Shown here piece after piece: positions 21,777-32,615 of a stretch of DNA of 64,000 nucleotides. The number at the start of each line of letters is the position of its first letter. Position 1 is the first letter of the stretch. The stretch covers positions 4,321,606-4,385,605 of the forward strand of contig JAJEKV010000052.1 of assembly GCA_021234155.1 (NCBI GenBank), written 5' to 3'. Origin of the DNA: Isoetes taiwanensis. Its lineage: Eukaryota > Streptophyta > Lycopodiopsida > Isoetales > Isoetaceae. Position numbers and translations under genes: made by a program. The notes under the pieces are model-generated. The model did no database searches, was not told the DNA's origin, and was given only the letters and a program-made list of their open reading frames with translations.

Positions 21777-22849
21777 CTTACAAGCCCTGCCTCAGATTTT
21801 TTTTCTCTCTCTTGCTTGGCAAAATACTCTTTGACAGAACACCTAAGATCAGTATGACCAATCTCCTTGCAAAAAGTACAAACTGGACACCCTCTACCAA
21901 AATGACCCTTCTTTTTGCATTTAGGGCATATTTGCCAATAGCAAATGTCAGCTGGATGTGACGTTCTATTGCAATGAATGCATTCAGGATAAGTTTTACC
22001 TGCCCTGCTTGCTTTGAGCTCCACAAGTTGTTTGGTCACTTTTGCTAAAGCTTCAGTTACCTTTGTCAAGTCTGCTTTAACCTCTGAAATTTGAGAATCA
22101 GCCTCTTCGTCTTTGGTTTTTTTTTCTTTTCTTTAAATGCATAGCATAGATAGGAACAGAATGGTGAGGTTCATAAGGACCATCAATGGCATCAGGGTAG
22201 AAGGGATCATGATGAAAGCTATTGTGTTTTCTGGTAGGATAGAAAGCATTTTGGTCAATTCAGTTGTTTTGGCAAAGACCTTGTAAATGGAATCAAAACC
22301 TTCCACAGCTTGAATCTTGATAAGTTTTCTTTGAATTTCTGGTCTAGAAGATAGGCCTTTAATGAAGGAGGACACCAAAAAAAGCGTGGGGATGGTAACT
22401 TGGCCTTTCTGACATCTATTCATGAAGGTGCTGAACCTTTCCTTGTATTGACTAACACTTTCCTTGTGAGCAGCAAGTTTTCCAAACCTGTCTAAAAACT
22501 TGGTGACAAGATCATCCCAGGAAGTGGTTCCCATAAGTTTCTCATAAGTCAACCAAGCACCAGCTTCACTCTCCTCTTTAAAACACTTCTCAAATTGTGA
22601 GAACTTGCATCCCTTTTTAAAGCCATAATCCCTGTAGTAATCTTCAAAAGTTCTCAGAAAGGTATTAGCACTCATGCTAGAATCAAAAGTAGGCAATGGA
22701 ATAGGCACATTCAATTCAAACTGGTAAGGCGTACTCTGAAGTAATCCAGTTGAAAAACTTGGGGGAAGAGATCTATCTCTGCAGGGTTCTGAGGCTTCCT
22801 GGTCTTCTATTGGTTCTTGCTCTGCTGGAAATTTCTATTTTGGAGCCAT
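21752..22849 (-). pseudogene. Gypsy gag with three zinc knuckles, broken
   Basis: Read from an ATG at 22849, codon 5 is a TAG stop. After that an open frame continues with YQFELNVPIPLPTFDSS and a retrotransposon capsid-like region (22714-22250), including WLTYEKLMGTTSWDDLVTKF, SQYKERFSTFMNRCQKGQ and FIKGLSSRPEIQRKLIK. Near 22230 the frame shifts, then returns in a coiled-coil-like stretch (TKVTEALAKVTKQLVELKAS). Three CX2CX4HX4C knuckles follow: CIHCNRTSHPADIC, CPKCKKKGHFGRGC and CTFCKEIGHTDLRC. Knuckles of this type bind the genomic RNA in the particle. The gag meets the integrase region directly, with no protease or RT. Three knuckles is more than the one or two usual in plant gypsy gags. 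Confidence 0.8.
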
Positions 22850-22892
22850 GAGTTCTCAAGATCCAGGTAGGATCTCGGTAGGACCTACAAAA

Positions 22893-23627
22893 TGTTGACC
22901 CTCAACCTGGCTTCAAAGGTCAACCACAATAAGCCAACTTGAGCATAAACCCAAATTGGGGTTAGGACCTCTAGATCACTTAAGGTGATCAGTCTATGTA
23001 AGATAAATCTAGCAAAAGAGCCAAAAACTCAAAGTTTCATACCTTTCCCATTTCTAGAAAATGGAACCTCGATTCAAATTGGTGCAACAATCGATAATGG
23101 ATTGAATTTTTGGGTCAGATGATTTAGACTGGCACAAAAAAGTTGCAGGAATCTAATGGTGAAATCCCTGACTGAGTAAGATCATCATCCTGAGAGATAT
23201 TCAAGCTTAAAGTGGGGTAAAAAATTGGTCAATGGCAGTCAAACTGGAAAACAGTGATCAGAAAAATGGAACTAGAGTTTCTGACCATTTTTTGGAAATT
23301 TTCAAAGCCAATATGTCACAAGGGTAGTCTGGAGTATGGGCATGAGGTCAGATCTTCATTTGGGTGCCCATAGGTATTTTTGCATTCGGATTTGGCAAAA
23401 TACAGTCAAGAACAGTCAAAACAGAGTGCAAATTTTTCTAACTCGAGTTGTAAATGGAAGTTTTTAGTTTTCTCAAATCATATGAATCTCAGATGTCTCA
23501 AGGATTGAGGGCAATTGGATCAAAAGCAATTAAGAACATAGGGAAATTTCCTGTAAGATTTTTTGAAAGACAAAATTGTTAAGAATCATATCAGAGAGAA
23601 TTTTTTCAGCTTGGCATCAAATTTTCA
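22893..23627 (-). repeat. 5' LTR, inner part
   Basis: Matches 16811-17547 from TGTTGACCCTCAACC to GCATCAAATTTTCA, then stops abruptly where foreign DNA begins. The segment inside the LTR boundary (22892 and lower, minus strand) reads TTTTGTAGGTCCTACC and lacks a clear TGG-type primer binding site. Confidence 0.9.
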
Positions 23628-24780
23628 CACTGACCCCAATTTTTGGTCCACAGTTGTTTTTTTGTTGGACAGAAGTGTTGTTTTATGCCAAAAACAACAC
23701 CAAAATGGCCCCAAAAGTCCACGTGGCCTGTTTATCCGGATTTGCACAAAAAGACAGTGGTCTTTTGGCAGAAAAATCCACGCGTAGAAAAAATTGACAT
23801 GGTTTTTGTGAATTTTTGTCAACGTGTAATTTTTTCCTTCACTATTGTTTTTTGCCGGAACCATGTGTTGTTTATCTTTAAAATAGCACATGTAGGTTTT
23901 AATTTTACTACACCTGAAAAACTAAATTACAACACTAGAAATAAAACACAACAAAGAAAAGAACACGTAGGAAATAAAAAATTTGATGTTTTCAAGTGTT
24001 CTTTTTGCAATATGGACATGTTATTTCAAGTGTTGTTTTTAAAAATTAAAAAAAAAAAACGTATGGCCTTTTTTTTTAATTTACGAAACCCTACATGTGT
24101 TATTGAAATCTAGCTATAGTTTTCATAAAATAAGGACATGTAAAAAATAATATTATAACACGTAGAAAAAATGTGTGTTTCTAATGTGGTTGTTTAACTA
24201 ATGAGATTTTGACACGTGGCATATTCTAATTAAAAAAACATTATTCTAGCTAATCAAGTATGGACACGTGGCATATTTTTGAAATAAAAAAAACATTATT
24301 ATTACATGTAGAAAAAGAAGTATTGTTTCTAATATGTCTTCTATCAAATCAAATGTTGACACATGGCACACATTAAAATAAAAAATTACTATAAACCACA
24401 ATTTAAAAGCTAATATATTATGAATTTTTCATTTATCTTTTTAATTGTTAAAAAAAAGCCTTTTGGGAATCGAACCCAAACAAGTCCATAAGGCATACTA
24501 TGGATTGCAATCTAAATTTTAACGTGAGATTATAACATTCAATGGTTAAGGTTTCAAACAAATTGAATTAATGGTTGTGGTTAAAAACAATGTAGCATAA
24601 TTGACAGTGTGGGCTTTGATCAAACCTCTTGGTGTAGATGGTTCAAGTGCAATGCTATGTCCCCGAGCTTCAGGAGAGGACATAGATTTATAGTATGACA
24701 TAGATTTATATTTTATACTTCCATTCACCACAGATTGGGATCTCCAAATCAATATAGAATTACAATTTTATAAGAGTAAA
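23628..24780. other. Start of the DNA that interrupts the LTR; unassigned
   Basis: AT-rich with repeated CACGTGGCATATT phrases (24213, 24264; related ACACATGGCACACATT at 24359) and many runs of A or T. At 24462-24480 GGGAATCGAACCCAAAC is the complement of a tRNA B-box, but no complete cloverleaf could be drawn. No protein domain. Confidence 0.45.
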
Positions 24781-25415
24781 TTACTTCTTCGATGATCTGT
24801 GAGCAGGCTTGGCTGCTACTGCAACAGCAACATGTGTAGCCTGCATCTGCTTCAAACTAGAAGCTCTTCTCTGGCTGAGAGGGTAGTTGCTGTACATCTC
24901 GGTTTCCAGCAAAAGTAGAGTAACCATCAGATAAAGAACTGCAGAAAGAAGAGGATCAGTTCCCCATACAATAAAAAGCATATTCGGTACAACAGAGGAA
25001 AAGACTTCTGGCAGAAGCTTTTTAGCAACACCAAACAAGAATGGCAGGAGGAATTTAACCTGTAAGGAATGAACCTCTACCCCATCGATTGTGGCTTTGC
25101 CAGCAGCAGGTATTAAGGGAAAATACCTCCATTATATGCTTGCTACCAGTCTCATAAACCAGCAATGCTACCAGTCTCATAAACCAGCAAGGGAATCACA
25201 GACACCTTGGCCTCATCATGCTGCTGCACAAAACAAGAAGGACAAAGTAAAAGAAAAGAAACAAATGCAATAAAATGAATCGGGTCTGCAACCAAGAACA
25301 TCACTTACCTTTGAAGCTTTGAAGCTCGCCTGAATCAGGAAACCGGTCATGTGATGAAGAAAGGTTTTCATCTTGCCTCTTATTGTGGCAGTGAGGAAAA
25401 GATTCTCTATGTTCT
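24781..25415 (-). pseudogene. Three-exon fragment of an unidentified membrane protein gene
   Basis: Three pieces on the minus strand join in phase 0 at good splice sites. Exon a ends at 25309 (CAAAG|GTAAGTGA) and reads KMKTFLHHMTGFLIQASFK. Exon b spans 25127-25223 (GTGCAG| to GGAG|GTATTT) and reads QHDEAKVSVIPLLVYETGS. Exon c spans 24781-25059 (CTTACAG| to a stop) and begins VKFLLPFLFGVAKKLLPEVF. Exon c has strongly hydrophobic stretches (FIVWGTDPLLSAVLYLMVTL) and a basic tail ending PAHRSSKK, so a membrane protein C-terminus is likely. A 25-bp tandem duplication in exon b (TTGCTGGTTTATGAGACTGG plus TAGCA) breaks the frame. I do not recognise the family. The upstream exons are not visible, so this looks like a captured genomic fragment, introns included. 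Confidence 0.55.
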
Positions 25416-25444
25416 TTGGACGTATCGCGCCAGCAGCATCCGAT

Positions 25445-25583
25445 TGACGGCGAGACTAGGGATATGGCCAGATTACGGATATGGCGAGATTAAGGAAGAT
25501 TAAGGATATGGCAGAAGCCAGATCAAGGATATGGCGAGACTAGGTAGAAGCCAGATATGGCGAGACTAGGTAGCTCGCATTCA
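25445..25583 (+). repeat. Short tandem repeats of GATATGGCGAGACTAGG type
   Basis: GGATATGGCGAGACTAGGTA, AGAAGCCAGAT and related words recur about five times in 140 bp. Confidence 0.7.
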
Positions 25584-25711
25584 CAAAGTTCAAATGGTCG
25601 AATCGAAGACAAGAGGGACTGTGCCACTGCCGGATCGAAGAAAAGAGGGGCTATGCCAGCCGAAATTGCCATCACCATAGCCTAACACCATAGCCATCAC
25701 CATAGCCTCCT

Positions 25712-25810
25712 GTGCCTCCGGCCTCCTGTGCCTCCGGCTATTGTTGCAGCCAGTATGGCTTCTGCGGCACCTCCTCTGCCTACTGCGGACTGGCTGCCAA
25801 AGCGGCCCCT
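25712..25810 (+). pseudogene. Hevein-type chitin-binding domain fragment
   Basis: The plus frame reads PPASCASGYCCSQYGFCG then TSSAYCGLAAKAAP. CCSQYGFCGxxxxYCG is the core of the hevein domain (chitin-binding type 1), found at the N-terminus of class I and IV plant chitinases and in lectins. Only the second half of the domain, with its paired cysteines and aromatic residues, is present. Upstream is a 15-bp duplication (GCCTCCTGTGCCTCC twice), and downstream the frame enters repeat sequence. No signal peptide or catalytic domain is found. The fragment sits between two copies of a GGATCGAAGAAAAGAGGGGC repeat (25633 and 25825), so it was probably carried in with the repeat. Confidence 0.65.
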
Positions 25811-26611
25811 GTTCTGGCGGCTATGGATCGAAGAAAAGAGGGGCAAAGGCTATGGCTATGGCCGGATTTGCCATTACCATGGCAAAGGGAGTGTCGCCAT
25901 AGCCGAGGGTGGGAAAGAAAAAATAGGACATAGGTAGATGTCATTAATTGTAGCCCTTCAAGGAGCCAATCAAATTAGAGGACTCGGATCACGATCTCTG
26001 CCGTTGATCTCTTCGTCAATCTCCACCATTCATTCTAGAACCAATAAAATTATAGGACTGGGATCAAGATCTTTGCTAATTACCTTGGCCGTTGAATACA
26101 ATACTACAGTATTATTTTATGGTTTATGCGTAGCAAAAGCATTATTTTAATTTTCAGCATATATTGTTTACCAGCAAACATGCTCGGATTATCGAGTGTT
26201 ACCCAAGCGATAGGTTATTTTGACTCAATGGCTACTTGCATAACAGGTGCTTGTGATAGTTTTGAAAAATAAGAACTTTTGGGTTAGATAGCTTTGCCGA
26301 GTTATTTGGTCTTGCCTTGAAGCTTAAATCTCTTTAATTTGATTAGCCACAAAGGGAAGTTGTTTTTTTGCTATGGAATTTGATTGCCTAAGTATTAGAT
26401 CACTCCAAAATTATTATCTCGAGCTTATAGAAAGGGCGAGACTGTGGTTCTCTAATAGTTGGGCATATATTGGACATATGGTGGGCAAAAATGTTCGAGC
26501 CAAATGTTAAATGCACCGCTTTATATGTTGGCGGACCTTGATTATGCTTGTTTGTAGAAAATATTAACAACTTAAATCTGAATTCTAATTTCGTGTTCAT
26601 ATTAACTCAAA
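25811..26611. other. Unassigned sequence with small duplications
   Basis: Diverged direct repeats occur at about 25964-26020 and 26036-26095 (AGGACTSGGATCAMGATCTYTG within them). No gene recognised. Confidence 0.4.
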
Positions 26612-28425
26612 CATGCCATGTGGGCTCCAACATGCCACCTATGCTCAAACATGGCAAGGTAGCTCAAGCACGCCACCTAAGCTCAAACACGCCAAGGTGG
26701 CTCAAACATGCAACCTAGGCACCAACATACCACTTAGACTCTAACATGCCGCCTAGGCTCCAACATGTCGCCTAGGCTCAAACATGTCAAGGTGGCTCAG
26801 AGATGCCACCTAGGCTCCGACATGCCACCCAAACTCCCACATGCCACCTAGGCTTCAACATGACACCTAAGCTCAAACATGACAAGGTGGCTCAAACATC
26901 CCACGTGGGCTCGAACATGCCACCTAGGCTCCAACATGCCAAGGTGGGCCAAACATGCCACGTGGGCTCCAACATGCCACCTAGTTGGCTCAAGCATGCC
27001 ACGTGGGCTCCAACATGTCGAGGTGGCTCAGACATGCCAAGGTGTCTCAAACATGCCACCTAGGCTCCAACATGCCAAGGTGGCCCAAACATGCCAAGGT
27101 GGCTCAAACATGCCACCTAGGCTCCAACATGCCAAGATGGATCAAACATGCCACCTAGACATGTTTGAGACACCTTGGCATGTTGGAGCCTATGTGGCAT
27201 GTTGGAGCCTGCATGGCATGTTTGAGCCATCTTGGCTTGTTTGCGCCACCTTGGCATGTTTGAGCTAAGGTGGCTTGTTGGAACCACCTTGGCATGTTGG
27301 ACCCATCTTGGCATGTTTGAGCCACCTTGGCATGTTGGAGCCTAGGTGGCATGTTGTGAGCCACCTTGGCATGTTGGAGCCCGCGTGGCATGTTTGAGCC
27401 ATCTTGCCATGTTTGCACCACGGCATGTTTGAGCCAAGGTGGCATGTTGAAGCCTAGGTGGCATGTTTGAGCCACCTTGGCATGTTGGAGCCTAGGTGGC
27501 ATGTTTCAGCCACCTTGGCATGTTGGGGCCTAGGTGGCATGTTTGAGCCACTTGGCATGCTTGAGCCACCTTTGCATGTTTGAGCCACCTTGGCATGTTT
27601 GAGCCACCTTCGCATGTTGGAGCCTAGGTGGCATGTTGGAGCCCGCGTGGCATGTTTGAGCCACCTTGGCATGTTTGAGCCTAGGTGGCATGTTTGAGCC
27701 ACCTTGGCATGTTGGAGCCTAGGTGGCATGTTGGAGCCCCCGTGGCATGTTTCAGCCACCTTGGCATGTTTGAGCCTAGGTGGCATGTTGGAGCCCACGT
27801 GGCATGTTTGAACCACCTTGGCATGTTTGAGCCTGCGTGGCATGTTTGAGCCACCTTGGCATGTTTCAGCCAAGTGGCATGTTTGAGCCACCTTGGCATG
27901 TTGGAGCCTAGGTGGCATGTTGGATCCCACATGGCATGTTGAGCCACCTTGGCATGTTACGGCCTAGGTGGTATGTTTGAGCCACCTTGGCATGTTGGAG
28001 CCCGCATGGCATGTTTGAGCCACCTTTGCATGTTGGAGCCCGCATGGCATGTTTGAGCCACCTTGGAATATTCGAGCTTCAGTGGCATGTTGGAGCCCCC
28101 GTGGCATGTTTGGGCCAACTTGGCATGTTGGAGCCTATGTGGCATGTTGGATCCCGCGTGGCATGTTGCAACATGCCAAGGAGGCTCAAACATGCCACAT
28201 GGGCTCCCAACATGCCACCTAGGCTCCAACGTGCCAAGGTGGCTCAAACATGCCACTCGGCTCAAACATGCCATGTGGGCTCCAACATGCCACCTAGGCT
28301 CCAACATGCCAAGGTGATGCCACCTAGGCACGAACATGCCACCTAGGCTCAAACATGCCAAGGTGGCTCCAACATGCCACCTAGGCTTCAACATGCCAAG
28401 GTGGCTCAAACATGCCATGTGGGCA
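26612..28425. repeat. 19-bp satellite array with two polarity switches
   Basis: The monomer is TGGCATGTTKGAGCCNNNN (19 bp), with tail variants CACCT, CTAGG and CCGCG/CCACG. These often follow in the order CACCT, CTAGG, CCGCG, giving a 57-bp higher-order unit. About 95 monomers fit by length. From 26612 to about 27160 the monomers point one way, from 27165 to 28168 the other way, and from 28170 to 28425 back again. The second switch is the perfect 20-bp palindrome TGGCATGTTGCAACATGCCA (28159-28178). The monomer has few stop codons and 57 is divisible by three, so long meaningless ORFs appear on both strands. Confidence 0.95.
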
Positions 28426-28479
28426 TGATGACTAGGACTTCATGCAAGAAATATGATAACCTTTGGAATTTTTGGTAGA

Positions 28480-29312
28480 GGCATTTTGTTGTTCGGGCAG
28501 TACAAAGACTCCGGAATGGAGATTCGACTTCGCCATGTCATCCGGAACGGCGAAATTACCCTAGAGACCAAGTTACAGGGTCATTTTTTGCAACGAAAAA
28601 AACACGAACCCTCTACATGGCAGTATTCTGCAGCCACCTCTTAGACCAATTGACTACGAACATGTTGGACATGAGCTACTTTGGCGCTTCTTGGAAAAGG
28701 GATAGTCTTCTGCCCACGAAACTTGGTTTCCAGGGTAATGTCAATGTTTTGAGTCCATTGGCAGAGTCAGTTTACAGTTCCGAAGTAGGAAAGTTGCCCG
28801 CCCGTGGCCAGGGTTCTTTGGGAGAGGACCTTTGGGGCGAACTGCCTCCGGAAGGTTTTAAAGGTCCATCTTCTGGCATTAACACCCTCCCTCTATGTGA
28901 TGACATTGTACAAGATTTTGGTCGAATTTGACTAGGATGTAGCCTCCGAAACGTAAACCCTGTGTGTTGCTAGGTTATTGAAGGGTTTACGTTATGGGGG
29001 TCGAGTTTTAGTCGGTTGCACTTGGGACATGGTTGAGAAGCTGCAATTGAAAATATGATGCAAAAGGAACTGATGGAATGGGGTTTGGAGTTATCCTCCT
29101 CCTAGTATGGCAATTAGAAGTCAAGAGCGCCTTTTGCAGTAGCAAAATTGTTTGGGATCATTCAGGATGGCCAATGGATCCAAACTCCATTATTTCAGTT
29201 GCGGAGGCTCCGCATGTGTGTTTAGCAAAGGTGCACCTAGCTATCCAAGAAAACGACCACGTTTTGGCCTCTGAAACGTAAACCCTGTGTGTATTGTAGG
29301 GTTTAGGTTTCG
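28480..29312 (+). repeat. 0.8-kb repeat, copy R1 (diverged)
   Basis: Shares with R2-R4 the order: CGGAATGGAGATT, ACACGAACCCTCTACATGGC, GGACATGAGCTACTTTGGCG, then the pair GTAAACCCT / AGGGTTTAC. It carries a frame similar to R4 (LDMSYFGASW...LPARGQGSLGEDLW) with many changes. It lies between the two 19-bp satellite blocks, and its end runs directly into satellite at 29313. Confidence 0.8.
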
Positions 29313-29314
29313 GA

Positions 29315-29950
29315 GGCATGCATGTTGGAGCCACCTTGGCATGTTGGAGCCTAGGTGGCATGTTGGAGACCACGTGGCATGTTTGAGCCACCTTGGCATG
29401 TGAGAGCCTAGGTGGCATGTTGGAGCCCGCGTGGCATGCTTGAGCCACCTTGGCATGTTGGAGCATAGGTGGCATGTTGGAGCCCGCGTGGCATGTTTGA
29501 GCACGTTGGAGCTCTAGGTGGCATGTTTGAGCCATTTTGTCATGTTGGAGCCTAGGTGGAGCCCACGTGACATGTTTGAGCCACCTTGGCATGTTGAAGC
29601 CTAGGTAGCATGTTGAAGCCCATGTGGCATGTTTGAGCCACCTTGTCATGTTGGAGCCTAGGTGGCATGCTTGAGCCACCTTGGCATGTTGGAGCCTAGG
29701 TGGCATGTTGGAGCCCATGTGGCATGTTTGAGCCTAGGTGGCATGTTAGAGCCACGGTGGCATGTTGGAGCCTAGGTGGCATGTTTGAGCCAACTTGGCA
29801 TATTTAAGCCTAGGTGGCATGTTGTGAGCCACCTTGGCATGTTGGAGCCTAGGTGGCATGGTGGAGCCCACGTGGCATGTTTGAGCCACCTTGGCATGTT
29901 TGAGCCTAGGTGGCATGTTGGAGCCACCTTGGCATGTTGGAGCCTAAGTG
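29315..29950 (+). repeat. 19-bp satellite, second array
   Basis: About 33 monomers of the same TGGCATGTTKGAGCC family, all in one orientation. They end at 29950, where 0.8-kb repeat copy R2 begins partway through its unit. Confidence 0.95.
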
Positions 29951-30548
29951 ATGTTTCCAGGGTAATGTCGATGTTTCGAGTCCGTTGGCAGAGTCAGATC
30001 ACAGTTCCGGGGTGGGAGAGTTGCCCGTCCGTGGCCAGGGACCTTCCAGAGAGGACCTTTGGGTCGAACTTCTTCTGGAAGGTTTTAGGGCTCCGTCTTC
30101 TGGCGTCAATGCCCTCCCACTACCTCATGACATTGTGCAAGATCCTGGTCCAATCTGACTAGGGTATGGCCCCCAAAACGTAAACCCTGTGCGTTGCTAG
30201 GTTATTGTAGGGTTTACGTTATGGAGGTCGAGTTTTATTCAATTGCACTTGAGACATGGTCGAGAAGCTGCAGTTGAAAACAAGAAACAATAGAAACTGA
30301 TGAAATGGGGTTTGGATTTACCGAGGCAGGCTTTCCTACCAGTGCTCCTCCGGGAGGGCAAATGCCAATGCCTCCCTTCCCGGAACCCGATTTTCCTATC
30401 CGACCGTTGAATTCTCCATTCAAGTAACTTGCTTCGAGTAGGCTCAAAAAAATTCAAGATCTGTCCGGGAGAACATATCAAACCGCAAAGTGTCCTGCAG
30501 TCGACCGTGTAGAAACCCAAGTGTTTTGTCGTTCGGGCAAAGATGGAG
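29951..30548 (+). repeat. 0.8-kb repeat, copy R2 (5' truncated)
   Basis: Begins at CCAGGGTAATGTCGATGTTT, about 215 bp into the unit, and runs on in tandem into R3. Contains GTAAACCCTGTGCGTTGCTA...AGGGTTTACGTTATGG and the proline-rich frame GFPTSAPPGGQMPMPPFPEP. Confidence 0.9.
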
Positions 30549-31374
30549 GTCTCGAATGGAGATTTGACTTCGCCATGTCGTCCAAACAAATGAAATTACC
30601 CTTAGGACCAAGTTACACGGTCATTTTTTGCAAAGAAAAGAAACACGAACCCTCTATATGGCGATTCCGCACCCTCCGCTAAGGCCAATTCACTACTTAA
30701 CGCGTGTTGGACATGAGCTACTTCGGCGCTTCCTCGAGCAGGGTGGTCTTCTCTCACGCAAACTTGGTCTCCGTGGTAATGTCGATGTTTCGAGTCCGCT
30801 GGCGTGAGTCAAATCACAGTTCCGGGGTGGGAGAGTTGCCCGTCCGTGGCCAGGGACCTTCTAGAGAGGACCTTTGGGTCGAACTTCTTCTGGAAGGTTT
30901 TAGGGCTCCATCTTCTGGCGTCAACGCCCTCCCACTACCTCATGACATTGTGCAAGATCCTGGTCCAATCTGACTAGGGTATGGCCTCCAAAACGTAAAC
31001 CCTGTGCGTTGCTAGGTTATTGTAGGGCTTACGTTATGGAGGTCGAGTTTTATTCAATTGCACTTGAGACATGGTCGAGAAGCTGCAGTTGGAAACAAGA
31101 AGCAATAGAAACTGACGAAATGGGGTTTGGATTTACCGAGGCAGGCTTTCCTACCAGTGCTCCTCCGGGAGGGCAAATGCCAATGCCTCCCTTCCCGGAA
31201 CCCGGTTTTCCTATCCAAAATTCTCCATTCAAGTAACTTGCTTCGAGCAGACTCAAAAAAATTCAAGATCTGTCCGGGAGAACATATCAAGCCGCAAAGT
31301 GCCCTGCAGTCGACCGTGTAGAAACCCAAGTGTTTTGTCGTTCGGGCAGTACAAAGGCTCCGGAATGGAGATTT
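30549..31374 (+). repeat. 0.8-kb repeat, copy R3
   Basis: Complete unit in tandem with R2. Very similar to R2 and R4. It is interrupted after GGAATGGAGATTT by the poly(A)-tailed insertion. Confidence 0.9.
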
Positions 31375-32615
31375 TTTTTTTTTTTTTTTTTTTTTGAGGG
31401 AACGGGGTTGTTTTTTATATTATATATAAATCAAGAGTACAATGTTTGATGTTAATAGAGAATTACTACATGAGTAATCTCGACATCTTCATTCTCTACA
31501 AACACAAACTTATTTGTTTGCTCCAAAAGCTGATATACATGAAGCCCATATATAATCCGGCCCACAAAAACCGATGACGGATGATGATACGAGATAAGCC
31601 ATTAAGGCCCCCTAAATTCTCGCAAACCAAGTAGAAGAACCACATAAATTCTCCCGAAATATTGGGAAAAGGCAAGAAAAAACTCAGATATCTGATAGCA
31701 AGATGGGTAATGGAATGAGGTTCTTGGCATAGCAAGATTCAAAAACAATCAAGCATCAAAGACTTGAAAGATTCGCCCGGGCATAGCGCATTCTGAGCAA
31801 GAACCGAGCTAAATAAATATAGGGTTCTTGGCATAGCAGTACCAGAATCAATCAAGCATCAGCACTTGAAAGATCCGCTCAGGCATAACAGTACCTGAGC
31901 AAGAACCGAGTATTTAGGATCATCCCCCCATGCTGCCATGCTTCCTGTTATATCTGCAATTTCTGACCATTTACCAACAAATCCGTAGTAATCCACATAA
32001 TTTTACTAATCAGTGTGAGTCTTTACTATCATCCAAATACATAATCCAGACCTTTCTGCTAGGAAGAAAGAGTGGAAGGAAGGGGAGAATTTCTACTGTA
32101 AAGAAGACTTGAAGAAAGATAGCACTGCCAAAATCTGAAAACTGCCACCATAAGCTAATATTCCAAAATCATAATCCTGCTCCACCTTATAGACATCTAC
32201 GTCTTTTCGGTGTGTTGCTCAATAAGATAGAAACAGCCATAAAAGATAAAGAAAGATCCTTCAGGAAAGAAAAGATCTTTCAAGAAATAGAGTACCTCTG
32301 TTTTTATCTCTTAGAACCAGATCATAATGCTTCATAGGAAGCAGAAGAGCAGAATTAACCACGTTAGTGGCTTACCCGGAATCGTTAGCATACCGCCCTG
32401 GTGCTGCTACAGAAAATCTTTTTGCTATAAATCTTTCAACTCCACAAACAGAGATCAGAGTTTCCCTTCTTCTAGCAAGGGAAATCAGAGTTAGGAAGAC
32501 AAGAATTTAGCAGCAGTTCCGGTGGAGAGAAGGGGGGCGGCCCCTGTCTCACGTCGCCGCCCTAGCCGCTGCCGCTTGCGCCAAGAACCATTTTCCCGTG
32601 TTCACTGTGCCATCT
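31375..32615 (-). mobile_element. Poly(A)-tailed retroinsertion with 13-bp target duplication
   Basis: GGAATGGAGATTT occurs on both sides (31362-31374 and 32616-32628). Next to the left copy is a T run to 31395, the complement of a poly(A) tail, so the insert is a minus-strand retrocopy of about 1.2 kb. Its 5' part (about 32520-32615) is GC-rich; the rest is AT-rich. A duplicated block of about 100 bp (31718-31805 and 31824-31911) contains GGTTCTTGGCATAGCA...GAGCAAGAACC, whose ends pair with each other. No protein domain is visible. It could be a SINE-like element or the copy of a non-coding transcript, mobilised by LINE machinery. Confidence 0.75.

Noticed and set aside
24440-24550. Possible tRNA gene on the minus strand
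   Set aside because: GGTTCGATTCCC forms a good T-arm, but no matching acceptor stem, D-arm or anticodon arm could be placed, so a chance B-box or decayed tRNA-derived SINE is more likely.
26803-27930. Long ORFs (up to 186 residues) in all frames, rich in His, Met, Trp and Cys
   Set aside because: They are translations of the 19-bp satellite, which is poor in stops. The 57-bp higher-order unit keeps any frame open. No start context or independent support.
26612-28425. CRISPR-like look of short, regularly spaced repeats
   Set aside because: There are no unique spacers; the 19-bp units are contiguous, vary in their last bases and invert orientation. The context is a eukaryotic genome.
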